Below, in pieces: positions 33,429 through 35,858 of a DNA stretch of 35,858 nt. The position numbers and the translations under genes were made by a program. How positions within the stretch are numbered: position 1 is the first letter of the stretch; every line of letters begins with the position of its first letter. Source of the stretch: Phycisphaerales bacterium (GTDB taxonomy: Bacteria > Planctomycetota > Phycisphaerae > UBA1845 > PWPN01); contig JAAYCU010000244.1 in the NCBI GenBank assembly GCA_012729595.1, forward strand, positions 1 through 35,858. The letters are read 5' to 3'. Under the pieces are notes generated by a model. It did not search any database. It saw only the letters and a list, made by a program, of their open reading frames with translations, and had not been told where the DNA came from.

Positions 33429-34841
33429 ATGCTGACCCCTACCCGAAAAATCACCGTCGCGGCCGGTCAGATCTCCGCGTTGCTGATGAACGAGGCGGCC
33501 GCCACCCTGGAACAGATTGAGGCGACTATCGCCACCGCAGCCGGGCTGGGGGCGGAATTGCTGGTTTTGCCGGAGTGTGCATACCCAGCGTATCTGCTTG
33601 GTTCTATACATTCCTATCGCGTTGGCGACCATCTCTCCAGTGCCGATTTCCTCGGCTGGCTTCGGAAACAGGCCGCCCGCCGAGGCCTGCACATTGTCTG
33701 CGGGTTTGTGGAGGACACGGGGGATGTTCTTCATAACACGGCCATTCTACTTGATGATCGAGGAGACGTTCTCGGGCTAGCCAGAAAGCGTTTTCTATGG
33801 CACGCCGATCATGAGTGGTACACGCCGGGCACGGAAATCAGGGTTATTAATAGTCGGATCGGCCGCATCGGCATTCTCATCTGCGCCGAGGCCCGTGTAC
33901 CAGAGATTATTGCCACTCTGGCAAACGACGGGGCGGAGTTGCTGGCCATGTCGACCTGCTGGATAAATGGGGCCCGGCAAGCCGGCCAATACGAGAACAT
34001 TCAAGTCGAATTCCTGATCGAAGCTCGAGCGAGGGAGTTTGGTATACCCTTTGTTTGTGCCGACAAGTGTGGCTTGGAGCTGCCACCCATCGGGTATGTG
34101 GGCCAAAGCCGGATAGTTGGTGCTGACGGTACATTGCTTGCCGAGGCGCCGCCCGATCGACCGGAGGTAATCGTTGCGGATTTACATCTACAACCGGCCA
34201 ATAAGACGCGGATAGCGGAATCATGGCGAAGGCGTCTTCTGACGGCCAGTCCGGCTCAGCCATCGGAAAAACGAGATACCCATCGCATCATGGTCGCGGC
34301 CACCCCGGCCCGTATGGTCGTCGAGTACTTGTCCATGGGAACCCTTGAGGCTTGGCTTGAAGGTCTGTCCCGACGTGGAGTGACCATGCTCGTATCCGAT
34401 ATCAGTCTGCCCGAACAAAGAGAGACCATTCTGGGATGGGCTCGAAGGTTCAAAATTCAGTCCGTATTGGCACCCTTGCCTGAAGGGCTTTCCGACATTG
34501 GTTGCGCGAAAGTTGGCTGCCTTTCTGGTAATGATGCGCACGGCTTTGCTCCTGCCCGCGCGATGGCCTTGGATGGAGCGGACATCCTGCTTGTCTTCGA
34601 TATGCCCGAGGATACAGCCATGTTACGTACGCGCGCGGTAGAAAATCGCGTGTTCATGATAGGGGCGGGTTGGAACACGGCCGTGCTTGTCGATCCTGGA
34701 GGAAAGATCATGTCCATGAGCCAGGGTGATCCATCGCCCGCGTCCATCGCCGAGTTTGATTTAGCTCTGGCCGCCGACAAGCTGGTTGCACCCGATACGA
34801 ATATTTTCCAGCAACGGCAGCCGTGGCTTTATAAGCTATAA
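33429..34841 (+). CDS. Carbon-nitrogen hydrolase with a degenerate second nitrilase-like half
   Basis: The product is 470 aa from the ATG at 33429; the track's 644 aa begins inside the dnaJ gene. The N-terminal half has the Glu-Lys-Cys triad of the nitrilase superfamily: Glu49 in LVLPECAYP, Lys120 in LARKRFLWH, Cys152 in [14 protein letters not shown]. The C-terminal half (about 275-470) repeats the fold in a diverged form: [20 protein letters not shown] aligns with the catalytic-Cys region but has Gly in place of the Cys, and [20 protein letters not shown] and VDPGGKIM match the family's end. The substrate is probably an amide or nitrile and cannot be specified. The second half is likely non-catalytic. 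Confidence 0.85.
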   Translation: MLTPTRKITVAAGQISALLMNEAAATLEQIEATIATAAGLGAELLVLPECAYPAYLLGSIHSYRVGDHLSSADFLGWLRKQAARRGLHIVCGFVEDTGDVLHNTAILLDDRGDVLGLARKRFLWHADHEWYTPGTEIRVINSRIGRIGILICAEARVPEIIATLANDGAELLAMSTCWINGARQAGQYENIQVEFLIEARAREFGIPFVCADKCGLELPPIGYVGQSRIVGADGTLLAEAPPDRPEVIVADLHLQPANKTRIAESWRRRLLTASPAQPSEKRDTHRIMVAATPARMVVEYLSMGTLEAWLEGLSRRGVTMLVSDISLPEQRETILGWARRFKIQSVLAPLPEGLSDIGCAKVGCLSGNDAHGFAPARAMALDGADILLVFDMPEDTAMLRTRAVENRVFMIGAGWNTAVLVDPGGKIMSMSQGDPSPASIAEFDLALAADKLVAPDTNIFQQRQPWLYKL

Positions 34842-34878
34842 AGCCGTATTGGTAATTGAGTGGTGTTTGGAAAGGCGT

Positions 34879-34907
34879 TTGGGGTTTGTCGCCATATACG
34901 TTACACT
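34879..34907 (+). promoter_or_regulatory. Candidate promoter of the small lipoprotein gene, near-leaderless
   Basis: TTGGGG is followed after 17 bp by TACACT, whose last base is 6 nt before the ATG at 34914. If used, the mRNA would begin at or next to the start codon. No Shine-Dalgarno is visible. Confidence 0.3.
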
Positions 34908-34913
34908 ATCGGT

Positions 34914-35459
34914 ATGCGTAGCTTCTTTGCGTTGGGGTTGGTGCTAATCGTTTCCGGTTGCGGGCTGATTCCGGGTGTCCCCTGCGCCAATGAGCCGGTG
35001 GACGGAGAGCCTTACTGGTGTGATACGCATAGACTGCGCAATCAATACCAGGAAATGTACTGCCCGGACACGCTTCCACCGCCCAACTGGGTCGATCCGG
35101 AAACGGGCATATCGTTCGGAGCCCCGGCGAATTTGAATATATTTCACGGTGATAACGCTTGTGTCCGGGGACGGGGCGGGATTCTTTATACCTTGGATTA
35201 CGATTCCGATACGTTGGACATGCTTCTTGCTCTCGGAGCGAATCCGAGTACCTTGATCCCTGGTATTCAATGCTGTTATGATCGAGACACTCACGAACTG
35301 ACCGGCTCAGGCACCTTTGACTTTCAGACCCCGCCAAATCCTATGGCCTTCCTGTTCTTCCCTGTCAGGGCGACGTATGCCGCGATCAAACACATATTTT
35401 TGGACATCTGGCCGGAAGGGGAGGCGTGGGGTTATGCTTTTCACTCGGGAAACGAGTAG
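34914..35459 (+). CDS. Small secreted lipoprotein
   Basis: The product is 181 aa from the ATG at 34914 (the track's 34860 is less likely). The signal peptide RSFFALGLVLIVSGCGL has lipobox VSGC. The mature part has many Cys residues (VPCANEPVDGEPYWCDTHRL, MYCPDTLPPPNWVDPE, ACVRGRG, IQCCYDRD), probably disulfide bonds. No family was recognised. The C-terminus (AWGYAFHSGNE) is short. It is near the nitrilase-like gene but has its own promoter candidate. Confidence 0.6.
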   Translation: MRSFFALGLVLIVSGCGLIPGVPCANEPVDGEPYWCDTHRLRNQYQEMYCPDTLPPPNWVDPETGISFGAPANLNIFHGDNACVRGRGGILYTLDYDSDTLDMLLALGANPSTLIPGIQCCYDRDTHELTGSGTFDFQTPPNPMAFLFFPVRATYAAIKHIFLDIWPEGEAWGYAFHSGNE

Positions 35460-35706
35460 CGATAGGGGGCAAGTATATCTGCTCTACTTTGTTCAAGGGT
35501 GTGGAAGGCCTGGCCGGACAAGACCGCCTGATCTGTTCACAGTATAAACGATTCCAATAGTCTCAACCGGTCATGCTTTGGGCCAATATGCGAGTGTAAG
35601 TGATCGCGGCAGGTTAGCCCAAGCGTATGATCGCCAATGTGCAAGGCTTTAATACGCTGGGCTGGCTTAGTCGTTGGCAACTCCTTTCCTTCGCGGATAT
35701 CAAGCC
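35460..35706. other. Intergenic region with a long hairpin
   Basis: No gene is supported. Its notable content is a long stem-loop at 35611-35668. Confidence 0.5.
35611..35668. repeat. Long stem-loop, candidate structured RNA or terminator
   Basis: AGCCCAAGCGTAT (35616-35628) pairs with ATACGCTGGGCT (35652-35663) with one bulged A and a 23-nt loop. Outside it the stem continues through G-U pairs (AGGTT with GGCTT), giving about 17 pairs. The G-U extension works only as plus-strand RNA. Confidence 0.45.
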
Positions 35707-35858
35707 ATGGTCAACCGCCTCGGGCTAATTTGTCGTCCCAGAAAAAGTAAGAAATCTCAGTATTTTGGGGCTGCAATGACGCATGGGGGCGTGTATATTT
35801 TGCAAGGAAATGACGGATGGACCGTCAGAATCTTGCAAATATGGAACGGATGCCATGA
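35707..35858 (+). CDS. Possible partial CDS at the right edge
   Basis: An open frame begins at ATG 35707 (or ATG 35776, with GGGG 5 nt upstream) and is still open at the window end, giving at least 50 codons. The later part (AAMTHGGVYILQGNDGWTVR, then ILQIWNGCH) reads like protein. No domain is recognised. It contains the inverted repeat at 35795-35842. Confidence 0.3.
   Translation, partial: MVNRLGLICRPRKSKKSQYFGAAMTHGGVYILQGNDGWTVRILQIWNGCH
35795..35842. repeat. Nested inverted repeat near the right edge
   Basis: The outer arms ATATTTTGCAAG (35795-35806) and CTTGCAAATAT (35832-35842) enclose inner arms TGACGG (35811-35816) and CCGTCA (35822-35827). It lies inside the possible edge CDS, so it may be a chance coding repeat (ILQ...ILQ) or a regulatory dyad if that ORF is false. 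Confidence 0.5.

Noticed and set aside
1-35858. tRNA, rRNA or CRISPR array
   Set aside because: No cloverleaf, conserved rRNA stretch or regularly spaced identical repeats seen; the nearest regular repeat is the CAGTAAT simple tract.

Overview
The window looks like a chromosomal contig from a Planctomycetota-type bacterium, most like Phycisphaerae or a relative. This placement is an inference. It rests on two secreted proteins ending in a PEP-CTERM sorting tail, a secreted Kelch protein ending in an EF-hand/dockerin-like Asp-rich tail, a bacterial Mla/MCE lipid-transport set, moderately high G+C, and intergenic REP-like palindromes. No rRNA, tRNA or CRISPR array was recognised.

Layout. (1) 1-240: one end of an IS21-family element (istA N-terminus plus a terminus with repeated motifs). 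(2) 282-3872: three secreted proteins on the minus strand: Kelch/Ig/dockerin-like, an intact PEP-CTERM protein, and a PEP-CTERM protein split by a frameshift. (3) 4464-12649: housekeeping metabolism and repair. tyrA and purL overlap by an ATGA, accA is divergent from tyrA, and nadC follows uvrB by 6 bp. (4) 12893-15169: a DUF47/PhoU-like protein and a Pit phosphate permease. (5) 15396-18164: a very large lipoprotein with helical repeats and a CsgG-like domain. (6) 18356-20539: a secreted beta-helix protein, possibly GH141-like, with a TTG start. (7) 20540-22094: about 1.5 kb of debris with a probable RHS relic, another gene relic, simple repeats and REP-like palindromes. (8) 22095-25691: recO, hemH with an unusual internal insertion, and an HtrA-like protease. 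(9) 25856-30472: an operon of a HEAT-like lipoprotein, an RsbW-type kinase, a SpoIIAA-type STAS protein, MlaE, MlaF, an unlisted 39-codon ORF and an MCE protein. (10) 30496-33335: a DnaJ/CbpA-like gene followed by two membrane proteins and a small hypothetical. (11) 33429-35858: a two-domain nitrilase-like protein divergent from dnaJ, a small lipoprotein, a hairpin and a partial ORF at the right edge.

The most interesting system is the phospho-switch/lipid-transport operon in (9). In the classic Mla system the STAS protein MlaB is a fixed accessory of MlaFE. Here the STAS protein keeps the phosphorylatable Asp-Ser-Ser-Gly motif and overlaps the gene of its presumptive kinase, which suggests a phosphorylation-controlled lipid transporter. 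A near-perfect dyad fills the spacer of the operon's best promoter candidate.

Start sites, promoters and terminators were read by eye. Family assignments come from recognised motifs, not from database searches.
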